A stretch of 64,000 nucleotides of DNA from Geosiphon pyriformis (lineage: Eukaryota > Glomeromycota > Glomeromycetes > Archaeosporales > Geosiphonaceae), in NCBI GenBank assembly GCA_016748015.1, contig JAAOMT010000607.1, positions 30,999 through 94,998 on the forward strand. Direction: 5' to 3'. A program made the position numbers and the translations under genes. Positions within the stretch are counted from its first letter, which is position 1. Every line of letters starts with the position of its first letter. The notes beneath the pieces are model-generated. The model worked only from the letters and a program-made list of their open reading frames with translations, ran no database searches and was not told the origin of the DNA. Of this stretch, positions 14,022 to 25,989 are shown piece by piece.

Positions 14022-15806
14022 ATGGCCGAGGTGTCAATAACAGTTATCTTATCATTTCTTTTGACCGCTTTCACTTATATATCGTTCGCCTATATCTTTG
14101 TTCACTTTCTACTTCTAAACGACGATAAAAAAAAATCTAATCGTCATAATCAAGGAAAACATCGCAAACAATCATCATTCTCAACAATGAAAGCTTCAAT
14201 TGTTAAACAATCGACTAGAACCAACACAACTACCACCACAACAATGAAGAAACCAATCACAAATGTAAATACAAGCCCTTTAACCCTATCGTTTGTCCTA
14301 CCCAAAGGTATAAAGCCTTTACCTGGGCCAACTTCATTACCAGTCATTGGTAATCTCCATCAGCTATCTGATCCTTTGCACATGACCTTGAATGATTGGG
14401 CTCAAATTTATGGTCCTATATTTCAAATTCGTATGGGATCAAAAGTTTGGGTCATCTTAAATGATCATCAAATTGCCAATAAACTTTTCCTCGAGAAAAG
14501 TGATATTTATCAACCATCATCTTCAAATTTATTAATCTCATCCACCCCTTTATCTCTGACCGCAAGGTCGCTTGCTCAACAAGCTTTATCACAAAAAACG
14601 GTCGAAACAAATTATACTCCTATTGTCCATAAACAAACTAAATCCTTAATGAGACATTTCTATAAATACTCGAACCAAACCATTGACCCTAGCGAAGCAC
14701 TTGGAGAATTTGTCTCGAAAACCTTTTCCACTTTAACCTTTGGAAGTGTGGCAGAAAAATTTTCTGATGATTTTAGTCAAGTATTAGAATTAACCAAATC
14801 TTTAGAATCAAAAAATGCTCGATTAGAAGCTTTACCATTTCTTCGTTCTTTCACCTCATCACCGAAACTTGAATCAGAAGCTCGTGAAAGTGTACTAAAG
14901 TTTCAAGAAGTTTCCATGAATTTGGCAGCCACGTTGAAAAATCGTAACGCTAAAAAAAGCCCTGCCATTGATAAATCTTTCGTTTCACAAATTTTACGAT
15001 CTATGAAATCGAAAAATTCAATCGATGACCATGAATTAATGAATTTGAATACAAACTTTTTGTTCAATGGTACCGATTATACGATCAAAGAAATTAAATG
15101 GGTCTTCCTGCTGTTGTCATATGCACCACAAGTTCAAAAACGAATTCAGCAAGAATTACTCAAAGTAGTTGGAAAAGGAAAATTACCTGAGGCTAACGAT
15201 TATGCTAATCTGCCTTATTTGCGAGCCACCATAAAGGAAATCATGCGTTTCAGGTAAAAATCGTAATGATTTTTCCTGTTTTATTTTAAATAGTTTTGAA
15301 ATTCATTTTTTTGAAATCTCACTTTTTGAATTTTTTTTTTTTATAGACCCGTTGGTTTCTTCTCAAAAACATACACAGCAACAAAAGATGACATCTACGG
15401 AAATTTACACATCCCACTCAACTCAACTGTAATCTTAAACACAAACTTTCTTCACTTTAGTCCGTCAGTTTTCGAACGTCCAAAACGATTTTCACCTGAA
15501 AGATTCTTGGACTCTAATGGAAACTTAAAAGAAATCGATTCAACTCTGGACACTTGGTTGTTCGGTAAAGGACCAAACGAAAATTTGACTCAACACCTAA
15601 CCGAAATCCTTTTATCATGTGTTACCACCTTCACCTTATCACTATTCAACATACAAGCTGAGATTGATCAGAAAACTGGGGAAGAGGTTGATATTAATTT
15701 GGAAGGCATTTCACGTGGTTTGGAATTGGATGCACCAGAATTCAAGATTATATTGGAACCGCGGGAAGATGTGCTTGATACTGTGGCCATTATTGGACGA
15801 TATTAA
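14022..15806 (+). CDS. Cytochrome P450-like protein lacking the heme-ligating cysteine
   Basis: Two exons (14022-15253 and 15347-15806) give 563 residues; the intron splits an Arg codon and the frame stays open. Residues 8-32 form a membrane anchor. A Ser/Thr/Lys-rich linker follows, then the hinge KPLPGPTSLPVIGNL near 98-112. P450 landmarks are in order: I-helix FNGTDYT (349-354, where AGxDT is usual), K-helix ExxR as EIMR (406-409) and PERF (461-464). The heme loop, normally FxxGxRxCxG, reads FGKGPNENLT (483-492). Asn490 occupies the Cys position, Asn488 the Arg and Thr492 the Gly, while the flanking Leu and Glu are kept. A protein like this is not expected to form a normal thiolate-ligated P450. 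It may be a pseudoenzyme, bind heme differently, or be recently inactivated. The reading frame is otherwise intact. The anchor would place it on the ER membrane. Confidence 0.85.
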
Positions 15807-16432
15807 CAACTGGTTTTTAGTAGTAGGAAATTAGGTTTAGGGTATTAAATTTGGGAAAACAATTTGTAGATCTTTATGTAGCTAGCAGGACTTTTTCAAT
15901 CTTCGGATAATAGCCAATTAAATATAATTAGCAAAATTAAAAATGGGTTTATTGGTTCTTTTTTACACATGTATTGGAAGTTTTAAATTGAAGAGAAAAT
16001 CGAATAATTCTGTTAGGAATGTTTTTGTTACCTGATATGGCTAGTTTTTTCTAAAATGAATTATTCTATTTAGAAAAGTTTCAAACAACAAATCATTTCA
16101 TGAATTAAATTAGATTTACAAAAGGTGAATAAATATATAAAACATTTCACTCGTGACGAAGATATTTTGTACCATTCAGAAATATACACTTAATGATTAA
16201 ATATTTTACAAGGGATCTAAGATTAAATGTAAAATGCCTCCTAAATTATTAAAGTAATAATTAAGAAACGTTGAGAAAATGGTTGAGAATAATTTAAATT
16301 ATCATTTATGATGCAAACTTTAGAATCAAAATTCAAATAACAATTTCGATATTAGTCAAAGAACCAGGTATGAATTTTAACATGTTCAAAAATTTTGGAC
16401 TTACGCTTCTGGCGGAATGTAATGGACAATTT
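15807..16432. other. Intergenic, no gene seen
   Basis: The 3' flank of the P450-like gene. AT-rich, no ORF or repeat recognised. Confidence 0.45.
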
Positions 16433-16780
16433 TTAAAACACAAACTCGGGAGATCCTTTATTGAAGATGTATATAAAAATTAGTATGTAGTGTGAACTCC
16501 TTCTGCCTTTATATATAAGCTTGAATACTGGTAGACATGCTACGAATATTTGCTTATTCTTTTTTACTAGTCTAAAAAAAACCTTATGAGACACTGTTTT
16601 TTTTTTTGCAGCCATTCCTTTTACCTTTTTCTCTATATTATGGGCAAATATTCTCAATGGGGTTGAGGTCAGAACACGACATGGAAGTCTTGCTTGGAGG
16701 TAATCGCACAAATTATTGGAGATGAGGGACATTATTGAGCGGAATGACAATTTAGCCAAGCCTTGAATCCTTGTCCCGGA
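16433..16780 (-). pseudogene. Tc1/mariner transposase C-terminal relic
   Basis: On the minus strand one frame reads SCSDLNPIENI, the hallmark block before the last catalytic acidic residue in Tc1/mariner transposases. A neighbouring frame continues with EKKVKGMAAKK and then a VHYIP-type tail. Frameshifts and stops separate the pieces, and the catalytic core and DNA-binding part are missing or unrecognisable. A 150-codon ORF across this span (16433-16885) is a chance frame over the relic, not a gene. Confidence 0.65.
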
Positions 16781-16784
16781 CAGT

Positions 16785-17006
16785 TTATTTGCCGACTTTG
16801 AACTCTGGATGTATTTCTTTGAACGCTTTGATTTCTGCTCCAATAACAAATAATTTATATGCATGATTTGCCCATCCGGCGACAAGTAAGCTTGTGACTG
16901 TTTTTATGAAGTAATACAATGTAACGTTCACGGGAGCAAGGGAAACGCCAGTTAGTTTAGCCATTTCGAATGCATTGCTGTAACCAATTGGGTCAAGCCT
17001 ACTCAA
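16785..17006 (-). CDS. Short ORF, possible gene fragment
   Basis: An ORF of 73 residues with balanced composition: a hydrophobic centre (VNVTLYYFIKTVTSLLVAGW) then a charged tail (EIKAFKEIHPEFK). It could be a small one-helix membrane protein, or the exon of a gene whose other part was displaced by the adjoining Tc1 relic. No family was recognised, and start and splice status are uncertain. Confidence 0.3.
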   Translation of the reverse strand: MSRLDPIGYSNAFEMAKLTGVSLAPVNVTLYYFIKTVTSLLVAGWANHAYKLFVIGAEIKAFKEIHPEFKVGK

Positions 17007-18950
17007 CGAGTTTATGGTTCGAATTTATGACGTTAGGGTGCATTAGGTAGGTGAAAAAAGATAAAATGAATTGCGCAGGAAAAAAATGAAAGTTTTGTGA
17101 TATCAGGAGTAAAAAAAACATCATTTACACGTTGGCATTTTCTGAAAAGAGGTTCATAACGCGACAATTTTTTTTAATGGTGTTACCACATACTTTAATT
17201 AGATTTATAACAAGAAATTAAAATTTTAATAAATGGAAACTAATTCTTGTAAACGTGTAATATTATTATATTGATAATTTCAAAAATAAGATAATATATC
17301 AAAGTTATAGTATATTCAAAGAATGGCCAACACATATTTTAAAGTGTCATGGTTTTAATTACGCCTAAATATTATGATTTTACCATATTAAAAATGGTTC
17401 GAAAAAACGATTTTAACTTTCAGTTATGGAATGATTACGCATCAAAATTTTATATCTTTTAAACATGCCACTAAATCTAAACTCTTATATAGCATATGTC
17501 AATTTTTATTTGAAATAATTGAAAAAAGGTTAAATTTTATATTTTTAGAAATGGTGCTTATACTCAAGAGGGCAAGGAACTTGAAAAAATTGAAATTATT
17601 CCTTTTGAAGAAAATATTTAATATGTTCAGAATCCGTTACTTTATATGAAGATTCAAATCTAAATACTTTATAGCGATTTTTTTTATAAAGAAAAATCAA
17701 AAATTGTATACAACTATTTCTTGTCTAATATTTCTTGAAAAATGGGTTTAGGCTAATGGGAAGTTTCGTCAAAATTGTTATGGGATTTTGAGCAATAATA
17801 GTTATGCAACAGGATTAAGCATTTTGCAAAAATCTTAGTCCCTTACTTACCCTGCTCTTAATACTTCTCACGACTTGAAAATATTTCAGAAATTGTCATC
17901 AAATTTTATATTCTTCTTTGAATAAAAGTAGACGCGTTTTTTGCATATTCTTATTCCAAAGCGATTCGTTATTTATCTTTCGATTTAAAATTTTTTTTTA
18001 CTTGAATTTTCTTTTGGTTTTGTAAAGCGATTTGTCTGATTTTTTAATTTGGGAAATTTTCAGGACACATTTCGACAAAACTTATAATTTTAAACTTCGG
18101 ATTCCATATATGTCCTTTTTTTTCTTCTTTTTTGGAATGGATATGTTATAAATTTTTCACATTAATTGATACTTTTCTCACCATATCATCCCAAAATTTT
18201 CTTTTCTTGATAAGGCCAATTAAATTTATCTGTAAATGACTATTATCATTAAAAAGAAGTGGATTGCAAAAACAAAATAATAGTACATGTATAAATTTTT
18301 TAGCGATGATGAGCAGAATGCTAATATATCAAGGTTATCCAATGTATTATTTTGGCCTTTGGTTTTCTGCTACCTCTAGCTCAAATAAATTTTTTTTTCA
18401 GAAGGGTAAAACTCTTGAAATAATGCTCACAAATAAATCAAGACAAGATTTTGAACAAAGGTGTGTCTGTCAAAAGAGCGTTTTGGGTACTTTGAATCAG
18501 CTTGTCTTTTGAAAATGTTTTATGATACTGTATGACCAATCTTTTATCATTTAATTTTAATTTGATTGTGCTTTATTTTTTTTGGGGTGATATAAATTTC
18601 ATTTTTCTACTATTTACTTTATCTTGTAGAAATTTCCTTAATGTGATATATTAGAAATTCTGGCTTAGCTTTGATCTTAATAGCCAATATTTTCGTGACA
18701 TTTTAAATGTATATAAATTATTTTTTATATTTCATGATTCAAAACTGGTTCCAAGCTCTATAGTGTAAAAATTATCTTCAGAAGATTTCAAAGCATTAAT
18801 ATTTTTATTCCAGAGTGCTTAAAAGTTATCCATCCATCTGGCAAGATTTGTAAATTATAAACCTCGAATGGTATTAAACAATTAGGTATGTGTTGGATAA
18901 AATAAAATGACAAATTATTTCCGTTAAATTTATTAGCAAAAAAAAAAAAC
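17007..18950. other. Intergenic, no supported gene
   Basis: AT-rich spacer. Short ORFs at 17431-17649 and 18264-18512 on the plus strand have no motif and lie between stop-rich stretches. Confidence 0.4.
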
Positions 18951-18957
18951 TAAATAC

Positions 18958-19097
18958 ATTGGAATATTTTCTATAGGCAGAGCATTCATTCGAATCATAG
19001 TTCTAATTCCATCGATATCTACCAGGTGCCACCAAAATGAGTTCGATTCATACTCATATCGCGTGACGATTCCAAGCTTCCGTCCAACCATGTTCTA
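18958..19097 (-). other. Possible extra 3' exon of the gene at 19111-20155
   Basis: After an AG at 19098-19099 the minus strand stays open with coding-like composition in two frames. One reads TWLDGSLESSRD, then HFGGTW and a stop. The other reads GRKLGIVTRYEYESNSFWWH and continues. Either could be spliced on in place of the weak tail MSILLSLMRI of the previous exon. The donor is not clear: gtttca or gtcgat are the options. Confidence 0.35.
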
Positions 19098-19110
19098 TAT
19101 TCGGATCAAT

Positions 19111-20155
19111 TTAAATCCGCATAAGTGACAATAAAATCGACATTTGAAACTTTAAAGCTAAAAATTCGAATCTATATTTATATTCATAGCTTCCCCAACG
19201 ATGCGGCTTAGTGAGCCGTTGATACTTGTACGTTACCTCACCACTTTGATCATTAAACGGTTTCACTATGATTTCTGGTATAGCTGGGGTCAAACGGGAA
19301 GGTTCAGATGGATCAAACTGCGGTTCTATCAAAGATGGGTGCGATGTTGACAATTCCCCAAGAAGCATAAGTGGTGATAGTTCTAGTTGAGGTTTTTTAG
19401 AAATGCTTGTTTCTGGGGCTAAGAAGTTCAGTGGAAATAGCATTAATGGAACGTGTCTTGTTTCGGATACGTTCCCAGCGTTTTCTATAGGTGGGATTAC
19501 GAAGCAAAGTACTAGATCACAATCTTCAACATAGTTGGTTTCAAAAATACATGGACCTTTTAGAGGTGTGTATGTGAAAAATTGATTATCTGGATATCCA
19601 AGTTTGGTGATGGTTGCTGGGTTAGAAGAGGGAGAAATTGTTTCGGAAGTCGAAGCATTGTTGTTTGAAGTTTGAAATGGCTCAAGGTGAAATTGAAAAA
19701 TTTCTGTAGATTGCGGTTTACACTGCTAAAAAGAAACAGAAACATACGAAAATATCAATTTCAAGACCAATTATAAACTGTTCAAAAACACATTTCGTCC
19801 AGCTAAATATGGTAATTTACCTCAACATCAAGATACCAAAACAAATATTTTGAGAGCGAATCGGTCATAACGATAACGATTAAATCTCTCCATTGTCTAC
19901 AAGTTCGTTGAAGACGCCACAAATCTTTAACACTACCGTTTGGGTAAATCGAAAAAATTTTCGATCAGTGAGTGTGGTTGTACGAATGTGGCGATAACCA
20001 GGGGTCGATCCGAGAAAATCACGATTTATGAACAACTTTTTTTATTTGACCGGCTCGATTTTAATCATCAACGTTAAAAACGGACATAGAATAACGCAAA
20101 AATGATTACCTATTTTGTCGAAGAAAGATGGAGAATATTTCCATCCAGAGCTCAT
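19111..20155 (-). CDS. Spliced hypothetical protein
   Basis: Three exons on the minus strand: 20155-20110, 19924-19821 and about 19725-19111. Exon 1 encodes MSSGWKYSPSFFDKI and joins in phase to DLWRLQRTCRQWRDLIVIVM, a Trp/Arg-rich helical stretch that resembles the middle of an F-box (weak resemblance only). The third exon is Pro/Ser/Thr-rich (SETISPSSNPATITKLG), contains scattered cysteines, and ends in an aromatic, charged segment (PHRWGSYEYKYRFEF). Total about 255 residues. No named domain. Donors gtaatc and gtaaat and acceptors aaag and gcag fit. The 3' end is uncertain because a further coding-like segment follows. It is the last gene before the relic-rich region. Confidence 0.55.
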
Positions 20156-20529
20156 TTGGCAAAGCAATGTTTAAAGATGACATTGTAAATGGGTAAAGTG
20201 ATGTTTTGATGAAAAAGTGGGAAAAGATGGGTACAACAATTGATTGGTGCTTTTATTTATACTACTGGTTAGCGTCAGCATGATTTGTACCAAAGCTCTC
20301 AGCCGGATCATGTGCAACCCATTTATTTTGAAATCAACCAATAAACAAACTGATTGATGCCTTCAAAGCTTTTGTACTAACCAGTTACGCCACATTAACA
20401 GTGTTGTCTAGGCTTATTGATGAGAATATGTGATTTGTCTTTTATGCCGATTAGGAACCTTCAAACTCGCTAGAATTCTAAACCAGTTAGAAACTGTATT
20501 AATCATGGATTCTCTGGATTGATTTACTC
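20156..20529. other. Intergenic, 5' flank of the hypothetical gene
   Basis: Slightly less AT-rich sequence upstream of the spliced minus-strand gene. No distinct promoter element or ORF was recognised. Confidence 0.35.
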
Positions 20530-20811
20530 ATCCAAAATATACGTTGAGTTTCTAAAGTTTCAATCCATACTTCTGGCTTCAGTTTCCATCAAAAAGCTTT
20601 TAAAGAGCTGTTTTGAAAAATTCTAAATCGTATCCAATATTCAATTCATTGGCATATGATTTAATATGAACCTTAATTTCAATAATATGAAATTTTTGTA
20701 ATGCTTTAAAAGGTTTAAAGATTCCATCTGTTTGAAACATGTTTTTGGTTGGAAAATGCTATGGTTGTTATTAAAATTGAGCCTCAAAGGTGAAGTTGAT
20801 TTAATATAGTA
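20530..20811 (-). pseudogene. F-box/LRR gene relic
   Basis: Several blocks match the intact F-box/LRR gene at 41974-43494 at the nucleotide level and in the same order. TTCTGGCTTCAGTTTCCATC followed by AAAAAGCTTT corresponds to the intact gene near 42147-42173. The stretch with GATTTAATATGAA corresponds to about 42291-42304, and GCTATGGTTGTTATTAAAATT to about 42429-42450. Intervening LRR sequence is missing and frames are broken. The homology stops within about 20 bp of the 3' end of the Fanzor relic, so that element may have landed in or beside this copy. Confidence 0.75.
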
Positions 20812-20821
20812 AACTACCAAA

Positions 20822-22065
20822 CATCCGGATGGATTGTAATATATACATAATAGATAATGCTAAACATTGCCCGGAGAAAAATACCCGTGAACGCCATTTT
20901 CATCACTATCTATTACAGTCTAACAATTTCGGCATTTATATATCTCAGATTCTCCGGTGTTTTAGGTGTTTCCGCACCAACTGCAATCTTGGGCATATAA
21001 GCTTCATTTTGGATAATAACATAAACCCCTAATTCCTCTGCTTTGGCTATTAAACATTTCTCAAAATCAAGAATGTGCCCAGCCAAGCATCTTTTTAAAT
21101 GTTTTTTTTTGTAATTTTTCATGTTTTTCGGTTCTTCATATTTGATATCTCAAGAGGAGTAATAATAATGACATCAAATTCATGAGTCCAAAAAGCAATA
21201 ATTTTTTTGTGAATTTCATTTTAGAAGTGTTTAATTTTTTGTTGAATGCATGTTATTGCTTTATCAAGCCCTTTAGCCTACTTCTTTTTGCATTTAAAAG
21301 TTGATGTATCAACTTCTTTTTTTGTGATATTAAATTGTTCATATAGATGCAAATATGAGCAATATTTTCAATATTTTATTGACTAATTTTATCTATTCCT
21401 TTAGTAGGAGAATATCATGTAATGGGTGTACAAATGCCAAGTAATAAAACTGCATAAATAAAGCTATTTGCTTGGGTTTTGCAGACTTGTTTTTGTATCT
21501 CATAAAAATCAGGCAAACTTCTATTTATTAGTTTTTTGAAACTAGATAAGTTTGCTATCAGATATTATTTTGTATATAAAGGACCACTTGCACTTTGTTT
21601 CAAAATGGAAAGAACATAATGAACATTCATTATTATTTAAACTGGAAATAGGCTTGTATTGATAAAGTATAAAGATAATGTATTAGTACATTTTTTATAA
21701 TTGTGTACTATATTGAATAACTTCATTTCATGCGGCCAATCTTTGATTAATTCTTCATTTGTAATATTGAGATAAATAATTTCATAAAAGCATGTCCAAC
21801 CAAACAACAGCTTTACAAGACATTTGTTCACTCCAAATAGCTGAATTATCATAGAAAAGAAGTTGTTTTTTTCTAAAAGTTATAAGCTTTAACCAACTTC
21901 TTTCAATAATACCATTTTGATTTCTTCTAATCTAATCTATTCCACTACTGTATTAAAAACAAATCTGACCAATCTTATCCATTGCTTTAAGAGTTGTTTT
22001 TGATAATGGTTTGGATGTATCTTAATTATTAATGTTCATTGAGAATTTTTTCTGTTTTTTGGCAC
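20822..22065 (-). pseudogene. Fanzor/TnpB-type RNA-guided nuclease relic, copy 1
   Basis: Fanzor proteins are eukaryotic relatives of the transposon nuclease TnpB, with a split RuvC core and a C-terminal zinc ribbon. On the minus strand, in order, are: a RuvC-I-like block ending LGICTPIT (about 21410-21440), where the expected Asp reads as Leu; a basic linker with KRSRLKGLIK; a RuvC-II-like block NEIHKKIIAFWTHEFDVII then TPLEISNM, with the candidate catalytic Glu; KRCLAGHILDFEKCLIAKAE; VIIQNEAY; CSWCG; YKCRNC; and DSDENGVHG, the RuvC-III block. The reading frame shifts and holds stops (for example in CRNC followed by a stop), so it is not expressed as a full protein. The 5' edge is placed where L1's promoter homology begins. 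Copy 2 lies inverted at about 25990-26635. Confidence 0.82.
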
Positions 22066-22543
22066 TTATTAAATAAGTTTCATTGCTAAGTATTTTTTGC
22101 TTCGAAATACTTATACTTATTCACTGAAACTTAAGCTGGTAAAATTGTAACCGACGAAGAATGTGTAATGCTTCAATAATATTTATCATGCTTCGAGATA
22201 TTTATTTGTCTCGTTAGGTAAAAATAAAAAGTGATCAATGAAAGTAAATCTGATACCTGAAAGTTTTTTCATATTTTAAGCATTGGTTTTTTATATGCTT
22301 AAGGTATACTAAATTCCCAAATGTTATTCTGTGCTTATCTTGATTCTCTTTTTGTTTGTCAGAACAAATAACAATCGACGATTCCAAAGATTACATGTAT
22401 ATTCGTTTGGGAAATTTACCATTTGACGAAAATATTTGCTTTTTGATTAATAAACCTAAAACCATATAGGGGAATAGATCATCGAAGCCAGGATACAGTG
22501 ATAAGTTCAATATCTAAGAAGTAATTTTTATTCATGTTTGAAA
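22066..22543 (+). promoter_or_regulatory. Shared upstream region of lipase-like L1
   Basis: Homologous to the 5' flanks of L2 and L3. The shared run starts at GCTTCGAAATACT and includes GTAACCGACGAAGAATGTG, a TTCTGTGCTTATCTT box and a TATA-like CATATAGGGGAATAGAT (about 22463-22479), roughly 65-80 bp before the ATG. Conservation across three copies mainly reflects recent duplication, but the TATA-like element is a reasonable core promoter. Confidence 0.6.
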
Positions 22544-23844
22544 ATGAAAATTCTTTCAAGCTTTTGGTGGTTGCTCATTTTGGGGCTATTTCACATGGTG
22601 ATAGTTTCCATAGCAAAATTTGAAACGAAACGAGAAGAGTATCTTCCAATCAAAGATGTAGATCTCAGCCCCCCCAAAAAGAATTTTATAAACATTACTA
22701 AACAGCAAAAAAGGTCCAAAATTGATGCAAGCTTCCACTTTCAAAAAATTTTAGTAGAGGATCAAGAGCTCCTCGGGATGCTAGCTAATAATGCTTACTA
22801 TGCAAGACAGGCTGCATTTCTTGGAGATGAGAGCGAGCGCCTGTGGGGACGCTTTTTTGGTAAAACCATATATATTTTTTGAAATTAGAAAATGCATCAA
22901 TATTTATATTTGATAATTTTAAATTTTAGTGGGAATGCCAGAAAGTTTAAATCCAACCAAAGGAACGTATCAACAAATAATATTGACTTTCAAATCTAAA
23001 GAAAGGGGATACAATCATTGGCAAAGGATAAAATCAACATCTATTGCATATCCTAGAATACAAGAGGCCTATGTAGAAAAAAGTCATTTTAATATATGGT
23101 TAAAGGGTAGAAAAAATTTTTGGACTAAAATGAGATACATGCAATTAAAACCTTACTTCAATGTTAAAAAGAATTACTTTACATTCACTGGTTTTGGGCG
23201 AGCGGGTAGTAAGTTGTGATTATAATATTAAATATTGTTGCATAATGCCATTTTATATTATTTTCATTTTGAAATTTTTTAGTAATAGCAGTATATGCAG
23301 CATTAGAATTTGCTTCTGAATATGCAGTTAAACCAACAGTTATCACATTCGGCCAGCCACAAATGGGAAATAAGAAATTTGTCGAATTTGTAGCAACTCA
23401 AATTACGCTTTATCGTGTCACGTATCGGGATGATTTTACCCCAAGTGTTCCAAGATTTGGTAAAAACTTTGATGGAAAAGCAATTGGCTATTTTCAATTG
23501 AGTGGCGAATACTGGATTTCATTTCAAGATCAATGTGAATGCTCACCTCTTTTCACAAAAACCTCCGACTTAGAACCATCAGTAAAGTTTCCGTCTGTTT
23601 ATAAATGTTTACAGGTCGGAACATTAAATGAACATCCGGTGAGGAAATTTTGAAATTTAAGAATTTTCCAAAGCTAAATGTTATTTTCAAATTTAATGCA
23701 ATCTGAATTTTTTATATCTGCAAGGATTGTAATAAAAATCGTAATGACCGCAGAAGACAAGACGGTCGAAATGTTAAGACTAATGAGGGTAATGACCATT
23801 TCGGACCTTATTTTGGATACATGATGATTGAATCCTATTATTAA
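22544..23844 (+). CDS. Lipase-like protein L1, class-3 lipase fold without Ser and His
   Basis: Four exons (22544-22859, 22930-23208, 23283-23638, 23725-23844) give 356 residues. Intron phases 1, 1, 0 match the paralogs. Residues 1-27 are a signal peptide (MKMKILSSFWWLLILGLFHM). Class-3 lipases use Ser in GHSxGG, then Asp, then His. Here the nucleophile elbow is TGFGRAG (192-198), with Gly195 at the Ser position. The Asp in YRVTYRDDF is kept (249). The His site before EYW is Gln270. VITFGQPQMGN (218-228) is the usual strand after the elbow. A CEC pair and a DCN near the C-terminus are conserved across paralogs. Hydrolysis by the standard triad is unlikely; lipid or carbohydrate binding is possible. 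The last residues (MMIESYY) lack the terminal Cys found in other members. Confidence 0.85.
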
Positions 23845-25985
23845 TTTTTTGAGATAAGCAAGTTAGTTTAATTAGCTAGATGCCTAGTAGTTTCAATTTT
23901 AATAAAATAAATAAATCTAGTTTAAAGACAGCAGCCTCAATAAAGATCAATTATAATAAATATGATTCACCATTTTTTAAAAATGAATGAAGTTGCTCTG
24001 GTTTTTCCAAATTACAAAATAGTTTTTGAAAAATCTCTGCAGTACTGGATACCATCTATCAAATAATATTTTGTATAACAATTTTCTTTTGAAATTTCTT
24101 TCTGATCAATCTCACTCTTACAACTTTTCAATATCTATTTTATAAATTCAAATCCAAATTTGAAAATCAGAGTGGTACCAAGTAGCAACAAGAAATTTTT
24201 GACTTTTAATTTAATTGGTGTTATAAAAGCAGTTTTCTAAGCTATACATAATATCACAGATATCTGAAATATCACAGGATTTTCCAGATTGTACTGGAAT
24301 ATTTTAGATGTTTTTTAAAATAATTAGTAAGAGATCAGAATATGTGAATTTAAAAATAAGGACTGAATGTATTTCCAATTCTTCAAACAGATCAATACTA
24401 ATTACAAAAATTAACAACCAGATTGGTTTATACTTTTATTTATCTTGTCTTATTTGGTTTTTTGTTCTGTTTTATCATAATAGTTTGATCTGTTTCCACT
24501 CTTTTATAGCTCATTATTTTTGCAGACCAAAATATTTTGCTCAAGTTGTCCAAGCTTTTTACATTGTTTAACAAAAAAAATTGTTTGAAAAAATTTCTTG
24601 CACAGCTTGCTTAAGCTATTTCGCTTTAGTCTATAGCACTTAAATCAAAAATTAGCTTGTTTACAGTAGTTATTTAATGTTTGAGAGTTTGTTAATCAGA
24701 TCTAACTTGTTATACAATTTCATTTTTGTTATTCTCTAATAATGTTAATCAAGTTAGATTTATCAGCACACTCTTTATTAATATTATTCTTACTTGGTTT
24801 GTTTTGTTAATTAAAATATCTGTTCTATTACTTTAGAAGTTTAAAACAATTTTTAATAATACAAATAAAACCTAGTTTTGGCCAACTAATTATATCATCT
24901 TTGTTAAATATTATCTTACTGCAATAAATATTACTAAATTTCATTAAATCAATATATAATATTAATTGAAAAAAGAAATATTATTCAAACTTTGTTGTTA
25001 ATTTTAATAAATGTTACAAGGCTGAATAAAGTTATTAATAATACAATCTGTTATAATAACCAATATTGCGAAAGTCATATTTTTACAAAAATATTATACT
25101 ATTGCATTTAATAGCAGATTAATTAACATTTATATCATATAATAATCTAATATTAATTAATATAATTTACTTTAAGTATTTTATTAAAGCTAGTATTGAA
25201 TTAACAATTTTTAATTATGTTGTAAAAATGCTTATTATATTATTTATTAGTGGTTTATTAAGTTAATTAACAAAATTATTACAGTTTTGTCAAAAATAAC
25301 TTTTTTCTACTTTTAATGTTTAAAATTCTGTTAATATAACAAATTATGTTTTGTATTTTATTTTAGTTAAATTTCAAGTTTTACTTATAGAATACAAAAA
25401 TAATAAATAACAAAATATAAATGAAAACATAAAAACCAAAAAGTGTAAAAAAATAACAACAATCTATAATAAAATTCCAAAAACGAAAATAATTTTTAAT
25501 TATACATTATTAATTAAGATATATTCGAATTATTTTTGAAAATAATTATTAAAATAAGAAATAAAGTTGACCAAATGTGCCTTTAATATAATAGTGAAAT
25601 AAAACAACCAAAAGAAATTAAAAGAGTATTATTGAAGAAATTGGTTAAAGTTTATAACTTTTCAATAAAACAACTTCTTTTTAATGATAATTTTTATTTG
25701 AAATAAGCAAAAATTTTATAAGTCGTTGTTTAAGTTTAGTTTTGCCAATATTATAAATGAAAAAATTGATTAAGCACTGATTGTATAAAAAAAATTTATT
25801 AAAAATAATACATAGTAACAACAAAATGCAAAAATCTATTATTTTTTCTTTTGTTTTTGTAAAGTACCATATCAAATAATTATAATTTGTGCCAAAATTT
25901 TAGCAAAATCTTTTGGAATTACTTCATGTTTTTTATTTTTACATTTTATTAATATACAAATATGTATATTAATATATATTTATTA
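23845..25985. other. AT-rich intergenic between L1 and Fanzor copy 2
   Basis: Extremely AT-rich, with scattered stop codons and no convincing coding sequence. The ORFs at 24308-24571 and 25681-25875 are low-complexity. It may hold further decayed element sequence, none recognised. Confidence 0.4.
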
Positions 25986-25989
25986 TGGC

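Noticed and set aside
16433-16885. 150-codon minus-strand ORF
   Set aside because: It runs out of frame across a Tc1 relic whose true frame is read in another phase.
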